From a virus, in IMG/VR virus record IMGVR_UViG_3300009181_001959, positions 1 through 54,525 of that record: DNA of 54,525 nucleotides; one strand, 5' to 3'. Numbering within the stretch: the stretch's first letter is position 1; every line of letters begins with the position of its first letter. A program made the translations under genes and the position numbers. Positions 37,411 to 45,481 of this stretch are shown here, piece by piece. The notes under the pieces are model-generated. The model was given only the letters and a program-made list of their open reading frames with translations. It was not told the DNA's origin and made no database searches.

Positions 37411-37422
37411 TGAGGGCATAGC

Positions 37423-37956
37423 ATGAACTTGATCAACTATAATCTCAGCTGGCATCGTAAGGTAGTGCTCATACACGATTACTTTCCCCAAAATGTACTA
37501 GAGGATCTTGATCTTATGACGGCCACTAGTGCTTGGGGTTCTTATGCACAGGCACATAGAAGTGTCATGTCTGGTCATACGGGTGTCACTGACACCTATC
37601 TCAATACTATCGCAAGATCTCATGTGAGTGCTTGGGCAGGTAGGGCTTTGGTGTTAACCTCATGGCAGTTGTGGCGGGACACTGAGGGGTTAACTTATAG
37701 ATGGCACACGGATGCCAGGAAGTTCAAACCCGCTGAATATCACATGCAGATCTATTTGGGCCATGGAGATGCAAGTATGGGCACACGTTTTCATCACAGC
37801 ATATTCTCACCCAAGCCCACTATAGAACTGAGTTACACACGCAACGCCGGCTACTTCATGAGCAGACCACAGAACATATTACACAGCGTGGCGCCGGTGC
37901 CACCAAATCAATGCCGTGTCAGTGTGATAGCAAGGTACACACATGAGCCACAATAA
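37423..37956 (+). CDS. 2-oxoglutarate/Fe(II) oxygenase-like protein
   Basis: 177 aa. WHTDARKFKPAEYHMQIYLG (about 91-110) supplies the HxD metal pair, ILHSVAPV (about 151-158) the distal His, and CRVSVIARY (about 163-171) the 2OG-binding Arg. It is the usual size of small phage 2OG oxygenases that hydroxylate proteins or other substrates. GAGGG precedes the ATG by 6 nt. It is followed closely by a methyltransferase and a glycosyltransferase-like gene. Confidence 0.75.
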   Translation: MNLINYNLSWHRKVVLIHDYFPQNVLEDLDLMTATSAWGSYAQAHRSVMSGHTGVTDTYLNTIARSHVSAWAGRALVLTSWQLWRDTEGLTYRWHTDARKFKPAEYHMQIYLGHGDASMGTRFHHSIFSPKPTIELSYTRNAGYFMSRPQNILHSVAPVPPNQCRVSVIARYTHEPQ

Positions 37957-37976
37957 CTTTACATTAGGATAAAAAT

Positions 37977-38558
37977 ATGGGAATGAATATCAAACAAGCA
38001 TTGGACGATCATCTAACTAGAATAGACTCTGAGGCTTGGCTGGAAATAGGCACTGACAATGGATCAGAACAGACTGCACTACTCAGTGATCTGTGCCCCA
38101 CTCGTTTGTACAGCGTGGACATAGATCCTCAACGCATAGATAGAAACATCCACTACTATAGAGATAGAACCAATATAGAGTTTGTTTGTCAAGATGGCAG
38201 TGAGTTTGTTCAGCAACATCAGGGTCAGTTCAGCCTAGTGTTCTTGGACAACTTTGATTGGGACAACTGTAATTCAAAACCCTTTGAAGATAAAAGAACA
38301 CACATACAACAACAAATTGTTCGATACAAACAGTTAAACATGCACATGAACAATCTGCAGAGTCAAACTGTGCATTTGATCCAGTTGATGGCTGTACTGC
38401 CCTTGATGACTGAGCGTAGTGTGATCATAATTGATGACACTTATCTAACCCATGATGGAGTGTATGCAGGCAAGGGTGGGGCATGTGTACCCTTGCTGTT
38501 GTCACGGGGTTGGCAGTTCAAGGATTATGCAAACGGAGTGGCATGTTGGAAACTGTAA
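37977..38558 (+). CDS. Class I methyltransferase-like protein
   Basis: 193 aa. Motif I is WLEIGTDNGSEQTALL (about 21-36), with acidic SVDID (about 46-50) after strand 2 and FSLVFLDNFDWDN (about 80-92) as the DxFD-like motif IV. It may act on a sugar or peptide. An ATG at 37983 is an alternative start. It overlaps the next gene by 16 nt. Confidence 0.65.
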   Translation: MGMNIKQALDDHLTRIDSEAWLEIGTDNGSEQTALLSDLCPTRLYSVDIDPQRIDRNIHYYRDRTNIEFVCQDGSEFVQQHQGQFSLVFLDNFDWDNCNSKPFEDKRTHIQQQIVRYKQLNMHMNNLQSQTVHLIQLMAVLPLMTERSVIIIDDTYLTHDGVYAGKGGACVPLLLSRGWQFKDYANGVACWKL

Positions 38559-39769
38559 AATTAACTCACTGGTGGTTTAAACATGCAGTGGGCACACACT
38601 ACAGTAATATTACAGATCTTAAGGAAGAAGACCTAGGACGCTTCAGCAAGCAACGACAACTATTAATGGTCAATAGTGAGATACACATGACCAGGCCCAA
38701 GTGTCAGTACATCTATGAGATATACCTGCCCTTTAACAGTCTAAGTGAAGCGTTGGATCTGTTACTCGAGAGTAGGGATGCATTGACATTAAACAACGTT
38801 TGTGACGAGGTTGTGGAAGATGTTCGTGCTGGCAGTTGCTTTCTCTTTTTGAACAACTGTTGTGAAGCTTGGTTTGACTCACTGTTTATAGGTCAAATAG
38901 TTGAATACTTCACCAGCAAGCAGATACCATTACAGCAGATCATATATTTCAGCAATGCTGCCAATCATGCCAGTTTGCCCAGCGGCGGCATGCAGACTTG
39001 TCATGCGCCTGTGTTTTTAAGAGATCATAGAAGATTTTACAAGATGCTGCCTTCTAACACGGAATTGGATCACGTGCAGAATCGGCAGTTGAACGCACAT
39101 AGTTTTCTCTGTTACAACTACAATCATCATGCACAGCGTGTGCTGTTACTGGCTCTTCTAGCTCGAGAAGGCATATTGGGTCAGGGGCTGGTCAGTATGC
39201 CCGCCAAAAGCTACAGAGGAACATATCTAGAGGCCTATGAAGAATATAGGGATAAAATAGACACTGTGGAGTTGGGGTTGGATGCGCATTGGGGTCAAGT
39301 GGTCAATAGTCAGTTGCCCTTAGAGCTCATAGCCAATTTCAATAGAAGCATCCAGGATCGTGCTGACAATGCCATTGAACAGTATCTAAACACCATGTTT
39401 AGCCTAGTCACTGAAACATTTTTCTTTAGAGATGAAGTTCACCTAACTGAAAAAATATACAAGCCCATTAGCTTCAAGCATCCATTTGTATTGGTCAGTA
39501 CACCAGGATCATTGGCCTGGTTAAAAAGTCAAGGATTTAAAACTTTCCATGACTACTGGGACGAAAGTTATGATCTTGAAACTAACCATGCCAAGAGGTT
39601 GACCCAAATAGTCAACTTGGTCAAAACAATCACAGCTTGGGATTTGAGCCAACGCCAAGATTTTATATATAGTGTTTGGCCCATCTTGGAGCACAACTAC
39701 CAGCGTCTAAGAGAACTAGAAATGTCTGATAGTTGGGGTCAAGAGTTTATTGAACGTTACGGTGTCTAG
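38543..39769 (+). CDS. Glycosyltransferase-like protein with GT10-type C-terminus
   Basis: About 408 aa from the ATG at 38543; the open frame extends to 38483 inside the preceding gene. The C-terminal block HLTEKIYKPISFKHPFVLVS (about residues 305-324), followed by a STPGSLAWLKSQGFKTF segment and DESYD, resembles fucosyltransferase-like GT10 catalytic regions (xTEKxxxxxxxxxxPI). The N-terminal part is not recognised. Its end overlaps the opposite-strand dehydrogenase gene by 23 nt. Confidence 0.55.
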   Translation: MLETVKLTHWWFKHAVGTHYSNITDLKEEDLGRFSKQRQLLMVNSEIHMTRPKCQYIYEIYLPFNSLSEALDLLLESRDALTLNNVCDEVVEDVRAGSCFLFLNNCCEAWFDSLFIGQIVEYFTSKQIPLQQIIYFSNAANHASLPSGGMQTCHAPVFLRDHRRFYKMLPSNTELDHVQNRQLNAHSFLCYNYNHHAQRVLLLALLAREGILGQGLVSMPAKSYRGTYLEAYEEYRDKIDTVELGLDAHWGQVVNSQLPLELIANFNRSIQDRADNAIEQYLNTMFSLVTETFFFRDEVHLTEKIYKPISFKHPFVLVSTPGSLAWLKSQGFKTFHDYWDESYDLETNHAKRLTQIVNLVKTITAWDLSQRQDFIYSVWPILEHNYQRLRELEMSDSWGQEFIERYGV

Positions 39770-40979
39770 TGTTGCCCCAGTGTACTACCTGTAAGGTAGT
39801 GTTGGCATATTTGCGCCAAGGGTCAACCACCACGCTGCCTGTCTCTATAGCACAGTACAATTGGTCTTCCACAGTCTCGGCGTATTTGTAGGTCGTGCTG
39901 GCGCTGTGTGCCAATAAAACAATGCCTTTGATGCTAATGGGTGTGTGGGGTTCAGTTAGTGGATCAATGTAGGTGACTGGATACCCCATGTGCTCACAGT
40001 AGTGGCCCACCAGCAGACTATAACTACCTGTGACATATTCCACACGGGGCTTGTAGGCCTTGCCATGAATGAATATGGGTAGTTCATGCTCATGTGCCAA
40101 ACGAACCAATTCTTTGGCCAGATTCTCTGCTTGAATCTCTCTGGCATGCATGATGCTGTCAAATAGGTCATAGCCCAAATCTAACCGTTGTGCCATGTAG
40201 CGTAGGGCTATGTTGTCTCTGGGGTGGCAAGCACCACCATCTCCCATGCCCGCTGTCATGTACTGTGGTCCCATGATGCGCATGGTACTCTTGGCCAGGG
40301 CACTAGTAACCACATCCACATTGATGTTGCCCTGCTTTTGAGCCACATCCAATATCATGTTGACCAAACCAATCTTGGCTGATATAAAGGTGTTGTAAAA
40401 CACTTTGATACATTCACATTCATCCCATGTGCCAATTTCATAGCGAGGATCGTTTTGCATTATGCTCTTGTAAAAGTCCACCAATTGTTCAGCATCACCG
40501 GTCAGGCTTCCATCTTCAGTACCAATCATAACCATTTCTGGGTTCACCATGTCCCATGCCACACTGCCCATAGCAATCAAATAGGGATTGTAAACAAACC
40601 TAGCATTGGTAATGCAGGGTATAAACTGTTGTCTTACTGTGCCAGGCAGTACTGTTGATATAAGAACCAATAGTTGATTCTTATTCATATATTGGTTTGC
40701 CTGTTTTAAAACATCAACCACAATGTCATAGGCAAAGTCTTTGGGATCCAATAGCGCAGTTGGGCCACTGCCATCATACTGTGGGTCATGTGGAGTTGGA
40801 ACTGCAACAAACACAATGTCTCTATCCTTGACACACTCTTGTATGTTAGACACTACACAAACATGTTCACTGGTTCGTAACTCAACATCATAACCAATTA
40901 CTTCATGTCCACCCATGGCCATTTGTTCTGCACAGGGCATGCCTAACTTGCCCAAACCAATAAATCCAACCTTAGTCAA
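39747..40979 (-). CDS. UDP-glucose/nucleotide-sugar dehydrogenase
   Basis: 410 aa. The N-terminal Rossmann motif is VGFIGLGKLGMPCAEQMAMG (4-23). A STVLPGT strand follows (about 110). The catalytic region KVFYNTFISAKIGLVNMI precedes GDGGACHPRDN (about 253), where the Cys is the thioester-forming nucleophile (family GGxCFPKD). The length is normal. It oxidises a UDP-hexose to the uronic acid with two NAD+. It is the last gene of a three-gene leftward set. Confidence 0.88.
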   Translation of the reverse strand: MTKVGFIGLGKLGMPCAEQMAMGGHEVIGYDVELRTSEHVCVVSNIQECVKDRDIVFVAVPTPHDPQYDGSGPTALLDPKDFAYDIVVDVLKQANQYMNKNQLLVLISTVLPGTVRQQFIPCITNARFVYNPYLIAMGSVAWDMVNPEMVMIGTEDGSLTGDAEQLVDFYKSIMQNDPRYEIGTWDECECIKVFYNTFISAKIGLVNMILDVAQKQGNINVDVVTSALAKSTMRIMGPQYMTAGMGDGGACHPRDNIALRYMAQRLDLGYDLFDSIMHAREIQAENLAKELVRLAHEHELPIFIHGKAYKPRVEYVTGSYSLLVGHYCEHMGYPVTYIDPLTEPHTPISIKGIVLLAHSASTTYKYAETVEDQLYCAIETGSVVVDPWRKYANTTLQVVHWGNTRHRNVQ

Positions 40980-41275
40980 TTAAATGTCTCCAATAACAAA
41001 CGAACATAACCGCTGAGGTCAATGATGGTCATGCAAATGCTCAATACCACAATGCCCATGCTGCCGCGGCTGATGCCACAGAATATCATTAGGATTGTGC
41101 CACTGAGCCAGATGGGGTAAGTCCATAAGAATGGCACATTGGGTGCTGTTAGTGCAAAGATAATGGCTGCTGTCAGTGTGGCTATGCAGTTCCAAGTCTC
41201 ACCGGCCAGTCTCCATGGGTTGGAGTGCCAGTCGTTTTTAATCCATTGTATGGTTGTTTGTAATGCTAATTTCAT
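40976..41275 (-). CDS. Small integral membrane protein
   Basis: 99 aa with three hydrophobic stretches: CIATLTAAIIFALTA (about 28-42), PIWLSGTILMIFCGI (about 53-67) and IVVLSICMTIIDLSGYV (about 73-89). The N-terminus is amphipathic with Trp and Asn. It overlaps both neighbours by 4 nt. Function unknown. Confidence 0.75.
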   Translation of the reverse strand: MKLALQTTIQWIKNDWHSNPWRLAGETWNCIATLTAAIIFALTAPNVPFLWTYPIWLSGTILMIFCGISRGSMGIVVLSICMTIIDLSGYVRLLLETFN

Positions 41276-41772
41276 TGTGTCCTTAGTTGATCAATGTATT
41301 CAATAATTATGCCTGCGGCCTTCATGTTGCCATAAAAATCGATACGATTGTCACTGGACTCATAGTCAGGATAGCTGACTCTATATACTCTAGTTAGTTT
41401 GAGATAGTTCATTATTTCTTGATCTACCAACCCCCAAGTAAAACCAATATTAGTTTCTTCAGGATCAATAAAATGAACTGTGGGAATTTGTCTATCTCTC
41501 AATAATGTTTCAATATCCAATTGTGTTTTGAGATATTGTTCTTGTTCTAAAGCACCTTCAGTATGGTGTGCATGGAATACCAATGCTATGTCAATCTCAG
41601 GTACTGTTTGAATACGATCCAAAATGCCCTGCTCACTGATGCCATTGGGAACACCTTTGGCCACCAATGTGGCAGTTGCTCCGTAATGAGTCAGTATGAG
41701 ATCCACAAAGGTACTAACGGGTTTGCTGTTGCGTCTGCCACAAATGACATCGCCAAAAAATGCTAGGTTCAT
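41272..41772 (-). CDS. SGNH-hydrolase-like protein
   Basis: 166 aa from the ATG at 41772; an in-frame upstream start at 41787 is possible. The N-terminus NLAFFGDVICGRRNSKPVST has GD in the place of the GDS nucleophile block. VAKGVPNGISEQGI is like block II, and IALVFHAHH sits where GxND is expected. Key residues depart from the canonical SGNH set, so activity is uncertain. It probably acts on glycan together with the dehydrogenase gene of the same operon. Confidence 0.5.
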   Translation of the reverse strand: MNLAFFGDVICGRRNSKPVSTFVDLILTHYGATATLVAKGVPNGISEQGILDRIQTVPEIDIALVFHAHHTEGALEQEQYLKTQLDIETLLRDRQIPTVHFIDPEETNIGFTWGLVDQEIMNYLKLTRVYRVSYPDYESSDNRIDFYGNMKAAGIIIEYIDQLRTQ

Positions 41773-41792
41773 ACAATACTTAGTCAAATAAA

Positions 41793-41810
41793 AAGCACCC
41801 TAAGGTGCTT
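41793..41810 (-). terminator. Intrinsic terminator after the 41830 gene
   Basis: AAGCACC / GGTGCTT stem with a 4-nt loop, followed on the minus strand by TTTATTTG. It separates the 41830 gene from the SGNH operon. Confidence 0.85.
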
Positions 41811-41829
41811 TCTACATGCTAACGTCTAA

Positions 41830-42111
41830 TTAAAGACTGTTAACAGTCAAGCCCATTGACTTGGCTTTGTAGCCAAGAGCAACGATTTCACGGCTAGGAC
41901 GGCCCATTGCATACTCAGTTACTTGAACACCGTTACCAGCTTTGCGGCCGTTGGTGTAAACCGCATAGCCCATGTGGCGAATGCGACTTGCTTCAGCGGC
42001 AAGGTTTTTAATGCCAAAACGCTTTTCAGCTTGGCTAGCAGTAACAGTTTCGCCTTTGTAAAGTGCCGAGAACAGTTTGAACGTCTTTGTTTCTGGATTG
42101 AATAATTTCAT
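41830..42111 (-). CDS. Winged-helix-like small protein
   Basis: 93 aa. It starts KLFNPETKTFKLFSALYKGE. VTASQAEKRFGIKNLAAEAS (about 23-42) and RIRHMGYAVYTN (43-54) form a helix-turn-helix with wing. I recall homologues in marine T4-like phages, where their role is unknown. Own promoter at 42161 and own terminator, so it is a separate early unit; a transcription regulator is likely. Confidence 0.78.
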   Translation of the reverse strand: MKLFNPETKTFKLFSALYKGETVTASQAEKRFGIKNLAAEASRIRHMGYAVYTNGRKAGNGVQVTEYAMGRPSREIVALGYKAKSMGLTVNSL

Positions 42112-42160
42112 TTTTTGTTTCCTCTTTGTGTGTATTGGTGCTACTCACCAACGTAAGACT

Positions 42161-42189
42161 AGTATAACATTACTAAGCCTGCAGGTCAA
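42161..42189 (-). promoter_or_regulatory. Early promoter TTGACC-17-TATACT
   Basis: -35 at 42184-42189 and -10 at 42161-42166, for the winged-helix gene. The -35 overlaps the stop of the 42186 gene. Confidence 0.8.
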
Positions 42190-42560
42190 GCAATTTGGTT
42201 ATCTTGCTTGAGTTCAGGATGCCAAAAACGCTGGCCAGGAAACCTTTCGGAGACCGCTACCATGACATGATGTAAATTGTGTGCTTGTGCCAAAAATTCG
42301 CCAGTGGCCTTGTTGTAGGCAAATACAGCATCATTCACCTGTTCAATTACTACTTCAATGGCATCCTCGGGCAAGTTATTTTCTTCTATTATTTTCAAAC
42401 GGGCCAACTCAGTTTTCAGCTGGGTCAACAAATCAATCATGCTGTCTGGATCTTTGCTGACTTTGGTGATAAACTTGTGTGCTTGTCTAAACTCGCCAAC
42501 AACTATGCCCGCAATAAAACAAACAATGCTGACAATAATCAATGTGGTATCAATATCCAT
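42186..42560 (-). CDS. Membrane-anchored coiled-coil protein
   Basis: 124 aa from the ATG at 42560 (AGGA upstream). An N-terminal membrane helix, TLIIVSIVCFIAGIVVGEF (5-23), is followed by a helical segment with LLTQLKTELARLKIIEENN and a small C-terminal domain ending in HPELKQDNQIA. Single-pass inner-membrane topology is probable. Function unknown. Confidence 0.65.
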   Translation of the reverse strand: MDIDTTLIIVSIVCFIAGIVVGEFRQAHKFITKVSKDPDSMIDLLTQLKTELARLKIIEENNLPEDAIEVVIEQVNDAVFAYNKATGEFLAQAHNLHHVMVAVSERFPGQRFWHPELKQDNQIA

Positions 42561-42561
42561 T

Positions 42562-42735
42562 TTAAGTTTCCTGAAATGTAAAGCGTGATAAAAATGCACC
42601 AACCAAACAGTTGTAATGTTTGTCTGTGCCCTTCAAAGTGTAATAGATAATAGTGCCAGCGTCAGTTGTCGTTACCGATGTAACGACAAACAATCGTCTT
42701 TCACTGCTGGTCCAACATGAACCCGTCTTAACCAT
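42562..42735 (-). CDS. Very small hypothetical protein
   Basis: 57 aa from the ATG at 42735, inside the end of the 42728 gene (8-nt overlap). It starts MVKTGSCWTSSERRLFVVTS and ends CLVGAFLSRFTFQET. The beta-rich pattern ending in an aromatic FLxRF motif suggests a genuine small phage protein. The longer upstream frame is a shadow of the 42728 gene. Confidence 0.6.
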   Translation of the reverse strand: MVKTGSCWTSSERRLFVVTSVTTTDAGTIIYYTLKGTDKHYNCLVGAFLSRFTFQET

Positions 42736-43027
42736 GTATGCGTCCCAAATGTTTAATGTATTTAAACAAGTTCTTGTTATCTTTGGGTTGCCAAAACTTA
42801 CCCTCTTCTCCGCAACGGTCATCAAGTTTGGGATGGCCAATACGTGCAACACCACAGGTTTCATATCTAGATTCAACTTTGATTTCGCCCAATACAGGAT
42901 CCTGTTCAAAGTGTTCAGGAGTAAATGCCTTACGACAAGTAAAGGCGTGCCTATTGGATCCGTGTGCCATCCAATTGGCGAATGTTCTAAAACTGTGTTT
43001 ACAATCTTTACAAAGTACCTGTTCCAT
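42728..43027 (-). CDS. Zinc-finger protein
   Basis: 99 aa. EQVLCKDCKHSFRTFANWMA (1-20) with later H and C residues forms a C2HC-like finger, and a second C..C set follows (ETCGVARIG, DRCGEEG). The C-terminus has a basic helix and LGRIHG. Nucleic-acid binding is plausible. It overlaps the upstream gene by 20 nt. Confidence 0.65.
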   Translation of the reverse strand: MEQVLCKDCKHSFRTFANWMAHGSNRHAFTCRKAFTPEHFEQDPVLGEIKVESRYETCGVARIGHPKLDDRCGEEGKFWQPKDNKNLFKYIKHLGRIHG

Positions 43028-43478
43028 TGTGCTCTTTCGTTAGTTGTGCAATTAAAATAAAACGTTCGTAGGCCTTACGAACACTGGGATTGGTCATGAG
43101 TTTTTCAGCTTCCGCCATCATAGCGTTAATACCAGCTTCCGCATGATCTCTGGCACTACCATAGGTCAACGGACATAATTCATCACCAAGCTCTTTGGCT
43201 AGCTTACTCCAGGCCTTCTTCTGTCCAGGGGTAACAGGAGTACGAGAAGGCCTCATTTCGCTGGCTTTACTAATAGCCTGGCAAATAGCATCTTCAGCTA
43301 CACGGCCTGCGGCAATCATGGGAGCATAGGCAGGATCAATATTGTATCTACGACTAGAACCACCAGGGTATACTTGTACCAAGTGATTACCTTTAGTAAA
43401 ACTGTCCATAAAGTCGCTGTCATGTTCGGCAACAGGCACATACTTGCGTCCAACTTTTTCGTAGTAAATCTTTTTCAT
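43008..43478 (-). CDS. Conserved hypothetical protein
   Basis: 156 aa. It starts KKIYYEKVGRKYVPVAEHDS and has DSFTKGNHLVQVYPGGSSRR. Helices follow with QKKAWSKLAKELGDELCPLT and a final AYERFILIAQLTKEH. The AYxxFxxLxxL end recurs in the 45742 gene product, so the two may share a C-terminal module. Read from the 43583 promoter through tRNA-Arg. Confidence 0.7.
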   Translation of the reverse strand: MKKIYYEKVGRKYVPVAEHDSDFMDSFTKGNHLVQVYPGGSSRRYNIDPAYAPMIAAGRVAEDAICQAISKASEMRPSRTPVTPGQKKAWSKLAKELGDELCPLTYGSARDHAEAGINAMMAEAEKLMTNPSVRKAYERFILIAQLTKEHNGTGTL

Positions 43479-43497
43479 ATAATCCTGTCTGTGTTAA

Positions 43498-43572
43498 TGG
43501 TCCGCCCACCAAGAATCGAACTTGGAAATCAGACTTAGAAGGTCTGTGTTATATCCATTTAACTATGGGCAG
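43498..43572 (-). tRNA. tRNA-Arg (TCT)
   Basis: Minus-strand cloverleaf: acceptor CTGCCCA/TGGGCGG, anticodon stem CAGAC/GTCTG with loop CTTCTAA, T-arm CCAAG-TTCGATT-CTTGG, discriminator A and encoded CCA. It reads AGA, a codon used often in the AT-rich genes of this window. Confidence 0.92.
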
Positions 43573-43582
43573 ATGTTAGTTA

Positions 43583-43611
43583 ATTATACTGTCACTTGAT
43601 GAGACTGTCAA
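43583..43611 (-). promoter_or_regulatory. Early promoter TTGACA-17-TATAAT
   Basis: -35 at 43606-43611 and -10 at 43583-43588, directly before tRNA-Arg. The -35 overlaps the end of the 43592 gene. Confidence 0.85.
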
Positions 43612-44005
43612 CGTATTTCTGGCCCCATTTGAGTTGCCAAAATGTATGATCGGAGCCTTTGAGCCATGCTTGAACAACATAGTCTGTGTGATAACTTGAT
43701 GGATTTTGATATCGGTGCCACATGGGAACTTCCACACTCTTTTCCATTATCCATTTTCCAACTTCACTGTTTTGCCATTCATATAATGGTTGTGCGGCAT
43801 ACAGGTCTGGATCTTCCACATCACCCATTCTAAAACGGTGTACTATAATTTTGTGTATTTGGTGTACCTTGTCATCTATTATCATATAATCATTTATCCT
43901 GATACCTTTTGATTTACCAAAATGTCCAGACTTGTAATAATGATTCTTGAGATATGACGCAGTGGTAAAGTCTCCGTTTGGCAGTTTAATAACGGGTTCA
44001 TTCAA
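43592..44005 (-). CDS. Hypothetical early protein
   Basis: 137 aa, basic and aromatic, starting NEPVIKLPNGDFTTASYLKN. YMIIDDKVHQIHKIIVHRFR suggests a beta-rich core. Function unknown. Last gene of the long ATGA-coupled polycistron. Confidence 0.68.
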   Translation of the reverse strand: MNEPVIKLPNGDFTTASYLKNHYYKSGHFGKSKGIRINDYMIIDDKVHQIHKIIVHRFRMGDVEDPDLYAAQPLYEWQNSEVGKWIMEKSVEVPMWHRYQNPSSYHTDYVVQAWLKGSDHTFWQLKWGQKYVDSLIK

Positions 44006-44360
44006 TTGCTTCTCCGGTTACTATGCGTTGCAGTAACTCAAAGTTGTCTTCTGCTTTCTTTAATTTTTCCAATGCTTTCATCAGTGCGGGATTGTTCTGT
44101 GCAATGGTCATTCTATTCAAAGCCATTTGCCGTTGTGCCCTGGCCCACATGAGCAAGTCCTGTGTTTCTTGATCCAAACTCACAGTGGCATAGCTGGTAG
44201 TCATGTTCATCCAAGCACTGCCATCAAACACCTGCATGTCGTTGCCCCAAATACGAATCATGCCTTGCATGGGGGTTGAGTGATTTTGATTAACATAGGG
44301 TACGCTGGTATTGCCATTACCAACCACAATACCTTTCTCACCCATTAGGCCTTTGATCAT
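43998..44360 (-). CDS. Conserved phage protein
   Basis: 120 aa. The first 60 residues are beta-rich with GMIRIWGNDMQVFDGSAWMN. A helical part then has RQMALNRMTIAQNNPALMKA. The GxIRYxxxxxxxEVYDGxxW-type motif is common in phage structural or tail-fibre-associated proteins, so a late function cannot be excluded despite the early operon. AGGAA precedes the ATG. Confidence 0.7.
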   Translation of the reverse strand: MIKGLMGEKGIVVGNGNTSVPYVNQNHSTPMQGMIRIWGNDMQVFDGSAWMNMTTSYATVSLDQETQDLLMWARAQRQMALNRMTIAQNNPALMKALEKLKKAEDNFELLQRIVTGEAIE

Positions 44361-44554
44361 TTCCTAAACCTCGGCATGACATTGTGTCCTGTATATTGAA
44401 AAGAATCCAGCATGGGTAATAGTCCAGCTAAATCGTCACTAGGATGTCGTCCGATTATAGGGAAAGCATCCCCGTCTCGGAGCATAAAGTACAGCTTCTC
44501 TGTGCCTTCTTCAATTTGATATTCAAAGATATATTGCAAGTCTTCGAGTGTCAT
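44357..44554 (-). CDS. Small hypothetical protein
   Basis: 65 aa from the ATG at 44554, which overlaps the upstream stop as ATGA; an upstream GTG at 44563 is less likely. It starts TLEDLQYIFEYQIEEGTEKL and contains FPIIGRHPSDDLAGLLPML. Function unknown. Confidence 0.68.
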   Translation of the reverse strand: MTLEDLQYIFEYQIEEGTEKLYFMLRDGDAFPIIGRHPSDDLAGLLPMLDSFQYTGHNVMPRFRK

Positions 44555-44658
44555 CCTTGGCACCTAACAACGTGTGAGAACATGGTCCTGCCGTTTTTCT
44601 GAGTATAGGTAAACCGCAAAAAGCATCGTGGACATGTGACCCGTATTGTATGTGTCAT
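44551..44658 (-). CDS. Very small Zn-finger protein
   Basis: 35 aa, read directly from the sequence: it starts MTHTIRVTCPRCFLRFTYTQ and ends SHVVRCQG. C-x2-C early with H and C late gives a C2HC finger. Its start and stop both form ATGA overlaps with neighbours, strong evidence that this gene is real. Confidence 0.7.
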   Translation of the reverse strand: MTHTIRVTCPRCFLRFTYTQKNGRTMFSHVVRCQG

Positions 44659-44840
44659 AGTTCAACTTTATCTTTGGGAATCTGGTTATAGGGCATATTG
44701 TGTTTGAAGCTTTGTTCCATAATATGAGCCAAATCTTCTTCAAATTTGGTATATCCGGGATTGGCTCGTAGTCGTAGCCAAAATGGACTATTGGTGTCAT
44801 TGCTGAACACTTCTTTGATACTGGTTTTATATGCTGTCAT
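44655..44840 (-). CDS. Small hypothetical protein
   Basis: 61 aa, starting TAYKTSIKEVFSNDTNSPFW. It has a helical core with EEDLAHIMEQSFKHNM. ATGA-coupled at both ends; the alternative frame at 44564-44800 is not. Function unknown. Confidence 0.66.
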   Translation of the reverse strand: MTAYKTSIKEVFSNDTNSPFWLRLRANPGYTKFEEDLAHIMEQSFKHNMPYNQIPKDKVEL

Positions 44841-45037
44841 TCTTCAACTCCAAAATGTTGTTTAATTCGATATCCAGCCATCCAACTTCCTTGTTCTGCA
44901 CATTTGTCTGCTTCAGCAGCACACTCCTTGACAATCAGTTCGGCGAACTTTTCCATTTCTTCATTAATGCCCATCGACTCAATAACGAAATCGTATAGCC
45001 CAGCCTGCTCCATAAGTTCTCGAATTCGTTTGTTCAT
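44837..45037 (-). CDS. FAELIV-family protein, copy 1
   Basis: 66 aa from the ATG at 45037. It starts NKRIRELMEQAGL and has FAELIVKECA in the middle and IKQHFGVEE at the end. The same N-terminus, centre and C-terminus recur in the genes at 47417, 47695 and 47928. The family is small, helical and of unknown function. I recall similar proteins in several large phages. Confidence 0.75.
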   Translation of the reverse strand: MNKRIRELMEQAGLYDFVIESMGINEEMEKFAELIVKECAAEADKCAEQGSWMAGYRIKQHFGVEE

Positions 45038-45255
45038 AGTTTCTCTCCACAATGCGGACACTTCTTAGCTGACGCATTACGCATTTCTTTCAATGTGCGG
45101 TTTAGTTTACGTGCATCAGCAATAGATCTGCGTATGCTTTTACGATCTCTGTCGTGTTTAGCCTTGCCCAATTCTTCTTTAAGGTGTAGCTTCATTTTGG
45201 TCAGTCTACCCTCAAAGATTTCAATGAATCCTGTTATACCAGTGTTACTGCTCAT
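45034..45255 (-). CDS. Basic coiled-coil protein with C-terminal zinc ribbon half
   Basis: 73 aa. A long basic helix (LTKMKLHLKEELGKAKHDRD and onward) ends with CPHCGEKL, a C-x2-C knuckle typical of half a zinc ribbon. It could dimerise to bind one metal. ATGA-coupled to both neighbours. Confidence 0.68.
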   Translation of the reverse strand: MSSNTGITGFIEIFEGRLTKMKLHLKEELGKAKHDRDRKSIRRSIADARKLNRTLKEMRNASAKKCPHCGEKL

Positions 45256-45473
45256 ATGATACGTCCAAGTCCTAGATAGATCAGAGCTTCCAGTTCAGTT
45301 TGATAGTCCTGACCCAATCTACGCTTTTCATAGATAGCCATTAAGACATCTTTACCATCACCATAGTCTGTGGCACCTGCCCCACGGCTTTCCAATTCTT
45401 CAATGAGATCATCAGTGTCAAACTCCGAAAGCTCAACATCTACTTCAACTTCTGTGTAAATTGTTTTGTACAT
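45252..45473 (-). CDS. Small acidic protein
   Basis: 73 aa from the ATG at 45473; the longer frame overlaps the upstream gene. YKTIYTEVEVDVELSEFDTD is followed by a helix DLIEELESRGAG, typical of a small phage protein family that I recall without function. Confidence 0.66.
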   Translation of the reverse strand: MYKTIYTEVEVDVELSEFDTDDLIEELESRGAGATDYGDGKDVLMAIYEKRRLGQDYQTELEALIYLGLGRII

Positions 45474-45481
45474 ATATTTCC

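Noticed and set aside
42653-43060. Plus-strand frames opposite the 42562-43027 genes
   Set aside because: No promoter or ribosome site, and the minus strand carries Zn-finger coding sequence with coupled starts.
44564-44800. 78-aa minus-strand frame
   Set aside because: It competes with the 44655-44840 and 44551-44658 genes, which are both ATGA-coupled to neighbours and look more protein-like.
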